Below, piece by piece: positions 47,120 to 57,337 of a stretch of DNA of 64,000 bases (the first letter of the stretch is position 1; every line of letters begins with the position of its first letter). The position numbers and the translations under genes are program-made. Source of the stretch: Cheiracanthium punctorium (Eukaryota > Arthropoda > Arachnida > Araneae > Cheiracanthiidae); NCBI GenBank assembly GCA_038373885.1, contig JAWZYV010002471.1, positions 620,001 to 684,000 of the forward strand. The letters are read 5' to 3'. The notes under the pieces were generated by a model. The model worked only from the letters and a program-made list of their open reading frames with translations. It did no database searches and had not been told where the DNA came from.

Positions 47120-47955
47120 GTATTAAAAATACTACTTTATAGTTGTAACATTTTATTAAAATGCTTATTTGTATTACGCTGTGTTTAAAAAGCGTATGCT
47201 ATCTCTTGCAATATTAATTTTTGAGACAAATTGTAAAAATTCCATTAAAATCTATAATATTTTCTGAAACATCATTCAGAACAAATTTTAAAGTGTGATA
47301 TATTTAAGTGAATGCCATAAACCAAGTAAATCCCATAGGAAATCTAAAATAAATTGCACCCCCTGCAATATATGGATTGCACAGTCTTCATTGAAAATCC
47401 CCAAATTTGTCTTTCGTTGAATTTATTGTATATAATATTTTACATGTTAGCAATTTGGAAATATAGATTACAAAGAAGAGAAGCATCTCGATTTATAACA
47501 TTTGTGTTCCTTTCGTTTCAAAGATTCTACGAAATTTACGTAGGAAACTGTGATTTTATTCAAGTAAACAATAAAATATCGTGAAATATTCATATGGAAA
47601 TAACATTACACAAAGTATGACAAATTATTATGAGCGAGTTTTACATGTAGTGAAATCTGCTAAAGTGAACTTTTTGGTAAAGAGAACACTTCTCTACTGT
47701 TACTACTTTAGTACAATATCTCTTTACAACTACCACATTTTACCGCATTCGTGTAATGACCACTTTTATAATGTGACTTATTTTGTTCTTTCCGAAGGTG
47801 GTCCCACTAGACAGGCTCCACTATGTATGTGGATATATATATGTATATATTGTACACCACTGTGAATATATCGATAATTTTTAATTTTATAACATTATGT
47901 TTTGCATGGAAATATCTAGTACATGTGAAGAAACACTCAAAATACTGGTGTTAAA
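47120..47955. other. AT-rich non-coding DNA
   Basis: Two moderately long frames (47354-47584 and 47581-47865) abut here, but neither shows a motif, and their composition is that of the flanks. No supported gene. Confidence 0.5.
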
Positions 47956-47957
47956 TG

Positions 47958-48071
47958 ATAAAATAAATAAACGCTTTGTGAAAAAACATACATAAAAGGT
48001 TACTTATAAGGCGTACGCCTTAAGTAACCTTTTTATGTGTGTTTTTTCACAAAGATTTTATTTATTTTATC
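47958..48071. repeat. ~114-bp imperfect palindrome
   Basis: The left arm (GATAAAATAAATAAA...CTTTGTGAAAAAACATACAT...GGTTACTTATAAGGCGT) is mirrored by the right arm from ACGCCTTAAGTAACC to TTTATTTTATC. The centre is AAGGCGTACGCCTT. A few mismatches and small indels separate the arms. It could be a foldback MITE; one arm alone occurs at 4163-4215. Confidence 0.85.
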
Positions 48072-48137
48072 TAGTGCATGTGTTTATTACTATGATGTAA
48101 TATGATACACTATTCACCGCTGGATAGATTAATTGAA

Positions 48138-48228
48138 AGTCTCTGATAACTCATATTAATACTATGATAACTCATATTAAAGTCTATGATAACTCATACT
48201 TAACTCATACTATGATAACTCAACATAT
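48138..48228. repeat. Short tandem repeat (TATGATAACTCATA-type)
   Basis: About four imperfect copies of CTATGATAACTCATATTAA lie side by side, with lengths varying between copies. Confidence 0.75.
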
Positions 48229-48229
48229 T

Positions 48230-48838
48230 TTCATCTAAAATTGAAAAGTTAGTATATAGTTACTTTTAGTGTTATAATATTTACTTGCTAATTCCTCTTT
48301 TTCAGTTCGAACTATGGCATCATAGTAATTGACAAGAGAAATTAATATTTTTTAATTATTCGCAATGTAATAATGTGACATTTTTTCTAAAAACATTCAA
48401 TGGAGTTTCTGTAATATTGTTATTTTGTATGTTAGAAGAACTTCTTTTTATTAAAATATATTTTTAGATATGACATTAAGAATCATGTGGGAGTACAATT
48501 AAGTAAAAATTTATCTCTACCAACCGTTTTTAATATTTTATTGTTTTATAAAGCATTTATCTTTAGGTAATTAAAAATGCAAACATTGTATATTGAAGCT
48601 GAATTTAAAATTTTGTTCAGTATCCTTTAGATTATAAAGGAAGAAATGTATGTTTTCTTTTTGTCTAATTTTATGTAAAAAAAAATTAGCTCTTTTATTT
48701 CAATCTTACTAAAATTTAATTAATTTATAATTTTTTTTTTGTAAGTAAAGTAAAATCTGTAGTTATTTTTTTTATCAGAAAAACATACAGAAGATAGTGT
48801 CAGAACTGTTATTCCACCGCCTTTAAGAATGCTTATCC
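48230..48838. other. AT-rich non-coding DNA
   Basis: No supported feature is seen in this stretch. Confidence 0.5.
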
Positions 48839-48839
48839 G

Positions 48840-49011
48840 CAGTAGCGTATGCAGATATCCTAAAATGGTTGTGACGGGAGTTATAGACATAATCTTTATG
48901 TTGAATGTCATTATGTAAAAATTGAAAAATATGTGGACTGTTAAAAAAATTTTGCCAAGGGAATGTTGACCCTGAATAACTCCCCTCCCTTCCCCCTTGC
49001 CTACTCCACTG
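48840..49011. mobile_element. MITE of the GCGTAGCC type, copy 3 (172 bp)
   Basis: Left end CAGTAGCGTATGCAGA. The complement of the right end reads CAGTGGAGTAGGCAAGGGGG. Length is almost identical to the copy at 38885 (174 bp), and the right end carries the same C-rich interior. Confidence 0.6.
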
Positions 49012-49069
49012 CCTCAGAAACGAAACTATGCGCTCTAGAATAATAAACCAATAAACAATTTAAAAAAAT

Positions 49070-50153
49070 TCTGGAGTGACTCCACTTGACTTTCCAAACA
49101 TTTGATATTTACCAAGTGTATAAATAAATTTCATTCAACTGAATCGGATCTAGTGTTTAGGCACTAATGCACTTAAAAGGATTTGAGTGTATAGGCCGCA
49201 ATATATAAGAAAATGATTTTGTACCCTATAAAAAACTGTAAGGCCTAAATTTATGCAGCATGTGAGACAGTGACCTATAATTTGCGAACCTAATTTGATT
49301 TCAATCGAATGCACCATTTAGACACTAGCTCACTTTAAATGATTTGCGTCCTTATTCCGGAATGTATAAGAATTACTTTTTCAATGTCTATGAGCAAATT
49401 ATCAGCTCCAGGCACACCAAAATCTATTCAGGTCATGAGAACGAGACCTATAACATACATATCCAATTTGAGCTCAATCGAATGCACCCTGTAGACACTA
49501 CGCACTCTCCGTCCATAGGCCATAGTGTAAAAGAACACTCCTTTTTTTTGTCCTGACAAAACTATAAGTCCTACACACAGCAAAATCTATGCATGTTGTG
49601 TGACGATGACGTATAATATACCAATTTGATCTTCTTCGAATTCACCATTTAGACACTAGTAAATTTTAAATGATTTGCGTACATAGGACGTAATGTATTA
49701 TAAAAATTATTCTTTTATATCCCGTGAACAAACTATTAACTCCACACACACAAAAATCCATGCAGATCATGTGATTGCGACCTTTTATACTATACATCTC
49801 CAATTTGTGCTCAGTCGAATTCACCGTTCAGACGCAAGCGCACTTTCAAGTCCACTTTTTCGTAGTCCTGTAAAAAAAAAAAAACTGTAAGCTATACATG
49901 CCAAAATCAGTACCGGTCTTGTGACAGTGGTCTATAACATGTATACCAAATTTTAGCTCAATTGAATACACCGTTTAGGAGCTATTGTGTTCACTTACAA
50001 ACACACATGCACACATACAAACTCATACATGCGTCTCGTAAAAATAGCATAAATGAGCTCAGAAGACCTCAAAACGTGTAAATACATCAAAATTTCAAAG
50101 TCGAATTTTTTCATGATCTCAATACTTTCCTTACATGGTACATATTCGGAATG
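49070..50153 (-). repeat. R1 repeat family, copy f, most complete
   Basis: This ~1.08-kb copy shows both ends. The hairpin TGGAGTGACTCCA is at 49072-49084 and the second hairpin CTTTCC...GGAATG at 50125-50153. Between them are about five ~170-bp units (key CAATCGAATGCACC phrases near 49302, 49474, 49635, 49812 and 49958), a CA-rich patch at 49990-50030, and the conserved AT-rich core. It has no coding capacity. It is the best template for defining the family. Confidence 0.75.
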
Positions 50154-50159
50154 TAAAAC

Positions 50160-51125
50160 ACAATTTCTTAGACCACGATAACTGACAGTGAGATGTTCAC
50201 AAAAGAAACATTTAATTGCACGGCACTATCTCATTACACCAACAAAAATCAAGCAGAGAAACTTCTTTTATTTATATTCGGAATTCCACCCATTACACGC
50301 AACAGCACCCTATTTCGGAAGGTGACGCATCTGGGACATAGGCATTTATATTGCTTTAAGAATATTGAATAATAGTTCCTATAATAAATATAACCAATCG
50401 CAATAACATATAATAATAACAAATATTTTTTCCCAATGGCGGTCCTCTGCCTTGGAGACATTGGTCATTACTAAAGCCGGTGATGTTGGTCTCTTTATCA
50501 TGGGGGCACCAACACAACTGGCCAAAAGCATTGCAAATTTCAGAAATCTAACGATTTTCAAGATTAAGGCCCCTCTCCCCCCTCAAAAGTAAAAATCAAT
50601 ATAATTGATATTTTTTAATGTCAGCATATTATATTAATTACTTCAAAGACAAGATATCATTAAGTTAAAGAACAAAAATAATTATTTAATTTATTGAAAA
50701 AATAGCATAAAAGTATATAGATTATTACAGAAATCATAATCCATTTTGGCTCGCCGGAATAAAATTAAATAAAGGATTAATTTCAAGTTATTCTGCAGAA
50801 AGAGGATAATAAATAAATGCAATTGAAATAAAGATCATTTATTATATTGCTGAGCAGCCTTCACTTTGATTACAACAGCCACTTTTTTAGATATGGAATC
50901 CACAATGTTTTACAATACTTCCTTCGGTGTTTCATAATGCCAACTAAAATTATTGGTTCCTGAAGGTCTGATATTGCTTTTTGGTAATTTTCAGATGTAT
51001 TCGTTCCAATTATACTACATAAATTCTCAAAAATATTTAAATCTGGCAACTTTCCTGTCCATTTTTTCTGGGCTTATTCTTGAAACGATGGTTAGATTTC
51101 TCAAACTTGCAATACTTTTGGCCAG
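50160..51125. other. AT-rich non-coding DNA
   Basis: No gene recognised. A TTTCTCAAACTTGCAATACTTTTGGCCAGTAGTG phrase at about 51095-51128 is partly the complement of CACTGGCCAAAAGCATTGCAAATTTCAGAAA at 50516-50546, suggesting a decayed inverted-repeat element spanning most of this block. Confidence 0.4.
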
Positions 51126-51129
51126 TAGT

Positions 51130-51272
51130 GTAGTAGGTTGACCAACGTCGCCGTATGAAGGGATGGACACAATGACAGCAACACCTAGTCGCAGATCGAA
51201 CTTCGACTGCCGGAGTTGAACCCGAAACCGTAGTACGGTGCTTTACCTATCTTACAATCTGATCGGCTATAA
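51130..51272 (-). repeat. tRNA-derived SINE head
   Basis: On the minus strand the B box is a perfect GGTTCAACTCC (51222-51212). An A-box-like TAGCCGATCAG (51269-51259) lies upstream, with TAAAGCACCGTACTACGG between them. It is GC-richer than the surroundings. The 3' body and tail were not delimited and no target duplication was found. Confidence 0.6.
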
Positions 51273-51274
51273 TA

Positions 51275-52520
51275 AGTGATTGCATTTCCTCCGTAAAAAT
51301 CATGAAACCTGTAACTGCCATTATAAAAAGTTTTATGAATTTCTACGGAGCTATTTAATGCGCCGTCGTACAGTTACATGTTTATCGTTGGGGTCAATAT
51401 GTTTACAAATACAGCGACTATTTAGTTGATAAAAAATAAAATTGTTCATGTTTTCTGTAATAGTTTTTTTTTCATTTTACAGCGTTGATATCCTAATCTG
51501 AAGCCTTATCAAAGTACAAAGTTATAATAATGTTCTCATGAGTATTACTTTATAAGAACACTAGCTGCGTGCTCGTTCTTCGCATGGTAGGAAACGAAAA
51601 TTTTCCTCAAATATGTAATTGGAATTAATTGCCGTTAAGTGGAATCTAGAAAAAGCAAAATTACTTCACTCTTGACTTAAAGTTTGCATCATATCCGCGC
51701 TTATATTAAACGAGGAATGTCTGTGTGTATGTCCGAGCGATCTCGAAAACTGCTCTAAGGATTCTTTTTTAATTTCGTACCTGGGGTTTTTTTGAGCCCC
51801 TGAAACGATTGAGCTAGGTCACGTGATCGAAAAAACTCTAAAACACTCAAAATTTAAAATTTTTGGATGGTAGCGCCATCGATTGAGTGTTTGAAAAACA
51901 CACTTGATGCAATCTTCCTAAAAGGGACGCTCAAATAAGTTTGGGGCGGATTAAAAAATACACGTCATCGATATATAATAGTAAAATTAATTTCGCAAAG
52001 AAACAAAATAAATGGAACTTAATATCCAGTACACAGACAAATAAATATTTTAGTAACTAGATATATTACACCTTTCAGCTACACAAATTTATAAATTTGT
52101 TTAGAATTAAAAAGTTATTTTTATTTCAAAATATCGTCCTGGGAACCAGCGAAAGAAAAAGTGAAAAGAATCTTCGTTGCCATCCCCGCAAGCACCTTGA
52201 TGGGATATACGTAAATAATTTAATTATTTTTAATTCATAGTTATTAATACAAAACTATTCGTAAATCTTATGTGTAAAATTGCCTGAATTTATTACAATT
52301 ATCCTTTTGTAACTAACGTAAAGCTAAATGTATTTTCGCGTATATACTAAAACAATAAAGATTTTTCGTGTATTTTATTGATCCATATGATGCGAATTTC
52401 AAAAGTGCATAAAAGTTTCAGCTTAGCCGAATAATTTAAATGAAAATGACATCCTTTTCAGTCATTCACAGTAAGAAAACCCATCCTGTGACGTAACATG
52501 AAAATTCCATTTCTTTTCTT
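51275..52520. other. AT-rich DNA with a possible Helitron end
   Basis: CTAGCTGCGTGCTCG at 51561, preceded by A, looks like the complement of a Helitron 3' end (…GCAGCTAG|T). A patch at 51700-51740 (TTAAACGAGGAATGTCTGTG) resembles repeat ends seen in other arthropods. No matching partner end was found. The rest is plain AT-rich DNA up to the array. Confidence 0.35.
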
Positions 52521-52582
52521 TTTTTACCCTCCGCTAAAGAGGGTAATAGTTTTGGGCAGACAAAAAAAGTCGTGGATGATAA

Positions 52583-52885
52583 TTGATAGTAAATAAAATC
52601 TTACAGATCTCACGGAAATTTGAAACACACCAAGATCCGACACATGATTGGAATAATGGATACTTGAAAAATTTCAAAGTAACGTCAGATGAAACAAAAG
52701 GGGAAACTGTAAGATTTTGTCAGAGCGTCTGCGACTGGCTGTCAAGTTCCCGAGGTTCCGATTTCATTTTTCAGAACTTGGATTTGTTTCCAGAGTCGCG
52801 TTCAAACTTTTGTCCCTCCTCGGAGCAAGTGGTGGTGTTCTGTCGTGGCATTTCTAAAATTTTCATTTTTGCGGGATCAGTGTGA
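52583..52885 (+). CDS. 100-codon upstream ORF of array unit 1 (unrecognised)
   Basis: The frame starts with TTG, not ATG, and overlaps the start of the main 251-codon frame by 41 nt in another reading frame. The product is rich in Phe, Ser and Asp (CDWLSSSRGSDF) with no motif I recognise. It stays open in all seven units (starting at 52583, 53707, 54830, 55953, 57076, 58200 and 59323), but near-identity of the units makes that weak evidence. Residue 8 is Gln in units 1-2 and His in units 3-7. Residue 82 is Lys only in unit 4. Strong splice-acceptor-like TTTCATTTTTCAG occurs inside. It may be captured exon sequence or non-coding. Confidence 0.2.
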   Translation: MIVNKILQISRKFETHQDPTHDWNNGYLKNFKVTSDETKGETVRFCQSVCDWLSSSRGSDFIFQNLDLFPESRSNFCPSSEQVVVFCRGISKIFIFAGSV

Positions 52886-53600
52886 AATAGCTCGTAGGCT
52901 TGGTATTTCACGCTCTACTGTTCAGTATTACATCGTTAAATATCAGAAGAATATACCCGGGACTGTTGTTCAAGGCCGCGCTGGCCGTCCTCGCCAGTTG
53001 TCTGATCCGGAAGAAAGTCATCGTGAAACTAACCGTCTATTTATGCAAAGAAAAAGGGAAGATCCAGATTTTCGTGCTCAAGAAGCGGAATCCAAATCCA
53101 GAAGACAAGACAGAAAACGTTTACGACTCTGTCTAGATATACCATCGAAAAGACCAAGAACAGATACTGATCTAAATGTAAGGTGTGAAGAACTAGAATT
53201 TCGTAAATTAGCTGAGAAATTTTTCGAAGCTGTTGCTGATGGTCCAATCCACCAATGCTATTGTTGTGATCGACTGTGGTTCAAAAAGTCAATAAGAACC
53301 CATTCCAAAACAACTTTACTGTCCAAAGGAGCGACAACGGACTTTATAAAACTAGTCTTTTACAAAGATATCGATGATATTGGCAAATTTTGCAAAACAT
53401 GTTACGATTGTTTGATTAAATTGACAATACCAGAATTAGCTATAAGCAATGGCTTCGAATTCCCCGAAATACCGGATTGTTTAAAATACTTGACACCACT
53501 GGAAGAACGGTTGGTTTCTCCCCGTTTGATTTACATGCAAATACATCCTGTACATGGCTGCCAATACAAATTAAAAGGTTCTGTCAAAAAACCTCTTTAG
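52845..53600 (+). CDS. Chimeric HTH - Helitron N-terminal-domain protein, array unit 1
   Basis: A 251-residue frame from ATG to a TAG that lies inside the terminal inverted repeat. Residues about 12-34 (CEIARRLGISRSTVQYYIVKY) form a Tc1/Homeodomain-like helix-turn-helix. GRAGRPRQL at 44-52 is the GRPR/AT-hook-like linker seen in Tc1 transposases. Residues 58-110 are basic and charged (REDPDFRAQEAESKSRRQ), like the N-terminal region of arthropod Helitron Rep/helicase proteins. Residues about 120-251 match the Helitron-associated zinc-binding domain (DUF6570 type): CYCC at 138-141, FCKTCYDCL at 182-190, then LTPLEERLVSPRLIYM and CQYKLKGSV. The normal protein would continue into the HUH Rep and helicase domains, which are absent; only KKPL follows. 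It probably binds DNA but cannot nick or unwind it. Whether it is expressed is unknown. The domain assignments are from recognition, not a search. Confidence 0.6.
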   Translation: MAFLKFSFLRDQCEIARRLGISRSTVQYYIVKYQKNIPGTVVQGRAGRPRQLSDPEESHRETNRLFMQRKREDPDFRAQEAESKSRRQDRKRLRLCLDIPSKRPRTDTDLNVRCEELEFRKLAEKFFEAVADGPIHQCYCCDRLWFKKSIRTHSKTTLLSKGATTDFIKLVFYKDIDDIGKFCKTCYDCLIKLTIPELAISNGFEFPEIPDCLKYLTPLEERLVSPRLIYMQIHPVHGCQYKLKGSVKKPL

Positions 53601-53968
53601 CGGAGGGGAAACTAATTTCAGCTGAAGGCTGAATATTTATTTATTTTTTACCCTCCGCTAAAGAGGGTAATAGTTTTGGGCAGACAAAAAAAGTCGTGGA
53701 TGATAATTGATAGTAAATAAAATCTTACAGATCTCACGGAAATTTGAAACACACCAAGATCCGACACATGATTGGAATAATGGATACTTGAAAAATTTCA
53801 AAGTAACGTCAGATGAAACAAAAGGGGAAACTGTAAGATTTTGTCAGAGCGTCTGCGACTGGCTGTCAAGTTCCCGAGGTTCCGATTTCATTTTTCAGAA
53901 CTTGGATTTGTTTCCAGAGTCGCGTTCAAACTTTTGTCCCTCCTCGGAGCAAGTGGTGGTGTTCTGTC

Positions 53969-54724
53969 GTGGCATTTCTAAAATTTTCATTTTTGCGGGA
54001 TCAGTGTGAAATAGCTCGTAGGCTTGGTATTTCACGCTCTACTGTTCAGTATTACATCGTTAAATATCAGAAGAATATACCCGGGACTGTTGTTCAAGGC
54101 CGCGCTGGCCGTCCTCGCCAGTTGTCTGATCCGGAAGAAAGTCATCGTGAAACTAACCGTCTATTTATGCAAAGAAAAAGGGAAGATCCAGATTTTCGTG
54201 CTCAAGAAGCGGAATCCAAATCCAGAAGACAAGACAGAAAACGTTTACGACTCTGTCTAGATATACCATCGAAAAGACCAAGAACAGATACTGATCTAAA
54301 TGTAAGGTGTGAAGAACTAGAATTTCGTAAATTAGCTGAGAAATTTTTCGAAGCTGTTGCTGATGGTCCAATCCACCAATGCTATTGTTGTGATCGACTG
54401 TGGTTCAAAAAGTCAATAAGAACCCATTCCAAAACAACTTTACTGTCCAAAGGAGCGACAACGGACTTTATAAAACTAGTCTTTTACAAAGATATCGATG
54501 ATATTGGCAAATTTTGCAAAACATGTTACGATTGTTTGATTAAATTGACAATACCAGAATTAGCTATAAGCAATGGCTTCGAATTCCCCGAAATACCGGA
54601 TTGTTTAAAATACTTGACACCACTGGAAGAACGGTTGGTTTCTCCCCGTTTGATTTACATGCAAATACATCCTGTACATGGCTGCCAATACAAATTAAAA
54701 GGTTCTGTCAAAAAACCTCTTTAG
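53969..54724 (+). CDS. Chimeric HTH - Helitron N-terminal-domain protein, unit 2
   Basis: Protein identical to the unit 1 frame at 52845. This unit shares with unit 1 the CAGATCTC variant upstream, which sets units 1-2 apart from units 3-7. Confidence 0.6.
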   Translation: MAFLKFSFLRDQCEIARRLGISRSTVQYYIVKYQKNIPGTVVQGRAGRPRQLSDPEESHRETNRLFMQRKREDPDFRAQEAESKSRRQDRKRLRLCLDIPSKRPRTDTDLNVRCEELEFRKLAEKFFEAVADGPIHQCYCCDRLWFKKSIRTHSKTTLLSKGATTDFIKLVFYKDIDDIGKFCKTCYDCLIKLTIPELAISNGFEFPEIPDCLKYLTPLEERLVSPRLIYMQIHPVHGCQYKLKGSVKKPL

Positions 54725-55091
54725 CGGAGGGGAAACTAATTTCAGCTGAAGGCTGAATATTTTTTATTTTTTACCCTCCGCTAAAGAGGGTAATAGTTTT
54801 GGGCAGACAAAAAAAGTCGTGGATGATAATTGATAGTAAATAAAATCTTACACATCTCACGGAAATTTGAAACACACCAAGATCCGACACATGATTGGAA
54901 TAATGGATACTTGAAAAATTTCAAAGTAACGTCAGATGAAACAAAAGGGGAAACTGTAAGATTTTGTCAGAGCGTCTGCGACTGGCTGTCAAGTTCCCGA
55001 GGTTCCGATTTCATTTTTCAGAACTTGGATTTGTTTCCAGAGTCGCGTTCAAACTTTTGTCCCTCCTCGGAGCAAGTGGTGGTGTTCTGTC

Positions 55092-55847
55092 GTGGCATTT
55101 CTAAAATTTTCATTTTTGCGGGATCAGTGTGAAATAGCTCGTAGGCTTGGTATTTCACGCTCTACTGTTCAGTATTACATCGTTAAATATCAGAAGAATA
55201 TACCCGGGACTGTTGTTCAAGGCCGCGCTGGCCGTCCTCGCCAGTTGTCTGATCCGGAAGAAAGTCATCGTGAAACTAACCGTCTATTTATGCAAAGAAA
55301 AAGGGAAGATCCAGATTTTCGTGCTCAAGAAGCGGAATCCAAATCCAGAAGACAAGACAGAAAACGTTTACGACTCTGTCTAGATATACCATCGAAAAGA
55401 CCAAGAACAGATACTGATCTAAATGTAAGGTGTGAAGAACTAGAATTTCGTAAATTAGCTGAGAAATTTTTCGAAGCTGTTGCTGATGGTCCAATCCACC
55501 AATGCTATTGTTGTGATCGACTGTGGTTCAAAAAGTCAATAAGAACCCATTCCAAAACAACTTTACTGTCCAAAGGAGCGACAACGGACTTTATAAAACT
55601 AGTCTTTTACAAAGATATCGATGATATTGGCAAATTTTGCAAAACATGTTACGATTGTTTGATTAAATTGACAATACCAGAATTAGCTATAAGCAATGGC
55701 TTCGAATTCCCCGAAATACCGGATTGTTTAAAATACTTGACACCACTGGAAGAACGGTTGGTTTCTCCCCGTTTGATTTACATGCAAATACATCCTGTAC
55801 ATGGCTGCCAATACAAATTAAAAGGTTCTGTCAAAAAACCTCTTTAG
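55092..55847 (+). CDS. Chimeric HTH - Helitron N-terminal-domain protein, unit 3
   Basis: Protein identical to unit 1. First unit with the CACATCTC upstream variant carried by all later units. Confidence 0.6.
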   Translation: MAFLKFSFLRDQCEIARRLGISRSTVQYYIVKYQKNIPGTVVQGRAGRPRQLSDPEESHRETNRLFMQRKREDPDFRAQEAESKSRRQDRKRLRLCLDIPSKRPRTDTDLNVRCEELEFRKLAEKFFEAVADGPIHQCYCCDRLWFKKSIRTHSKTTLLSKGATTDFIKLVFYKDIDDIGKFCKTCYDCLIKLTIPELAISNGFEFPEIPDCLKYLTPLEERLVSPRLIYMQIHPVHGCQYKLKGSVKKPL

Positions 55848-56214
55848 CGGAGGGGAAACTAATTTCAGCTGAAGGCTGAATATTTTTTATTTTTTACCCT
55901 CCGCTAAAGAGGGTAATAGTTTTGGGCAGACAAAAAAAGTCGTGGATGATAATTGATAGTAAATAAAATCTTACACATCTCACGGAAATTTGAAACACAC
56001 CAAGATCCGACACATGATTGGAATAATGGATACTTGAAAAATTTCAAAGTAACGTCAGATGAAACAAAAGGGGAAACTGTAAGATTTTGTCAGAGCGTCT
56101 GCGACTGGCTGTCAAGTTCCCGAGGTTCCGATTTCATTTTTCAGAACTTGGATTTGTTTCCAGAGTCGCGTTCAAACTTTTGTCCCTCCTCGGAGAAAGT
56201 GGTGGTGTTCTGTC

Positions 56215-56970
56215 GTGGCATTTCTAAAATTTTCATTTTTGCGGGATCAGTGTGAAATAGCTCGTAGGCTTGGTATTTCACGCTCTACTGTTCAGTATTA
56301 CATCGTTAAATATCAGAAGAATATACCCGGGACTGTTGTTCAAGGCCGCGCTGGCCGTCCTCGCCAGTTGTCTGATCCGGAAGAAAGTCATCGTGAAACT
56401 AACCGTCTATTTATGCAAAGAAAAAGGGAAGATCCAGATTTTCGTGCTCAAGAAGCGGAATCCAAATCCAGAAGACAAGACAGAAAACGTTTACGACTCT
56501 GTCTAGATATACCATCGAAAAGACCAAGAACAGATACTGATCTAAATGTAAGGTGTGAAGAACTAGAATTTCGTAAATTAGCTGAGAAATTTTTCGAAGC
56601 TGTTGCTGATGGTCCAATCCACCAATGCTATTGTTGTGATCGACTGTGGTTCAAAAAGTCAATAAGAACCCATTCCAAAACAACTTTACTGTCCAAAGGA
56701 GCGACAACGGACTTTATAAAACTAGTCTTTTACAAAGATATCGATGATATTGGCAAATTTTGCAAAACATGTTACGATTGTTTGATTAAATTGACAATAC
56801 CAGAATTAGCTATAAGCAATGGCTTCGAATTCCCCGAAATACCGGATTGTTTAAAATACTTGACACCACTGGAAGAACGGTTGGTTTCTCCCCGTTTGAT
56901 TTACATGCAAATACATCCTGTACATGGCTGCCAATACAAATTAAAAGGTTCTGTCAAAAAACCTCTTTAG
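56215..56970 (+). CDS. Chimeric HTH - Helitron N-terminal-domain protein, unit 4
   Basis: Protein identical to unit 1. The unit carries one private substitution just upstream of this frame (GGAGAAAG instead of GGAGCAAG, about 56196), which marks it as a distinct physical copy. Confidence 0.6.
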   Translation: MAFLKFSFLRDQCEIARRLGISRSTVQYYIVKYQKNIPGTVVQGRAGRPRQLSDPEESHRETNRLFMQRKREDPDFRAQEAESKSRRQDRKRLRLCLDIPSKRPRTDTDLNVRCEELEFRKLAEKFFEAVADGPIHQCYCCDRLWFKKSIRTHSKTTLLSKGATTDFIKLVFYKDIDDIGKFCKTCYDCLIKLTIPELAISNGFEFPEIPDCLKYLTPLEERLVSPRLIYMQIHPVHGCQYKLKGSVKKPL

Positions 56971-57337
56971 CGGAGGGGAAACTAATTTCAGCTGAAGGCT
57001 GAATATTTTTTATTTTTTACCCTCCGCTAAAGAGGGTAATAGTTTTGGGCAGACAAAAAAAGTCGTGGATGATAATTGATAGTAAATAAAATCTTACACA
57101 TCTCACGGAAATTTGAAACACACCAAGATCCGACACATGATTGGAATAATGGATACTTGAAAAATTTCAAAGTAACGTCAGATGAAACAAAAGGGGAAAC
57201 TGTAAGATTTTGTCAGAGCGTCTGCGACTGGCTGTCAAGTTCCCGAGGTTCCGATTTCATTTTTCAGAACTTGGATTTGTTTCCAGAGTCGCGTTCAAAC
57301 TTTTGTCCCTCCTCGGAGCAAGTGGTGGTGTTCTGTC

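Noticed and set aside
47354..47865. Two abutting frames of 76 and 94 codons as one split gene
   Set aside because: No shared motif, no coding-like composition and no promoter or splice evidence that I could see.
53041..53247. Minus-strand 68-codon frame and plus-strand 78-codon frame inside each array unit
   Set aside because: Both overlap the 251-codon frame in other reading frames and show no motif. They recur only because the units are near-identical.
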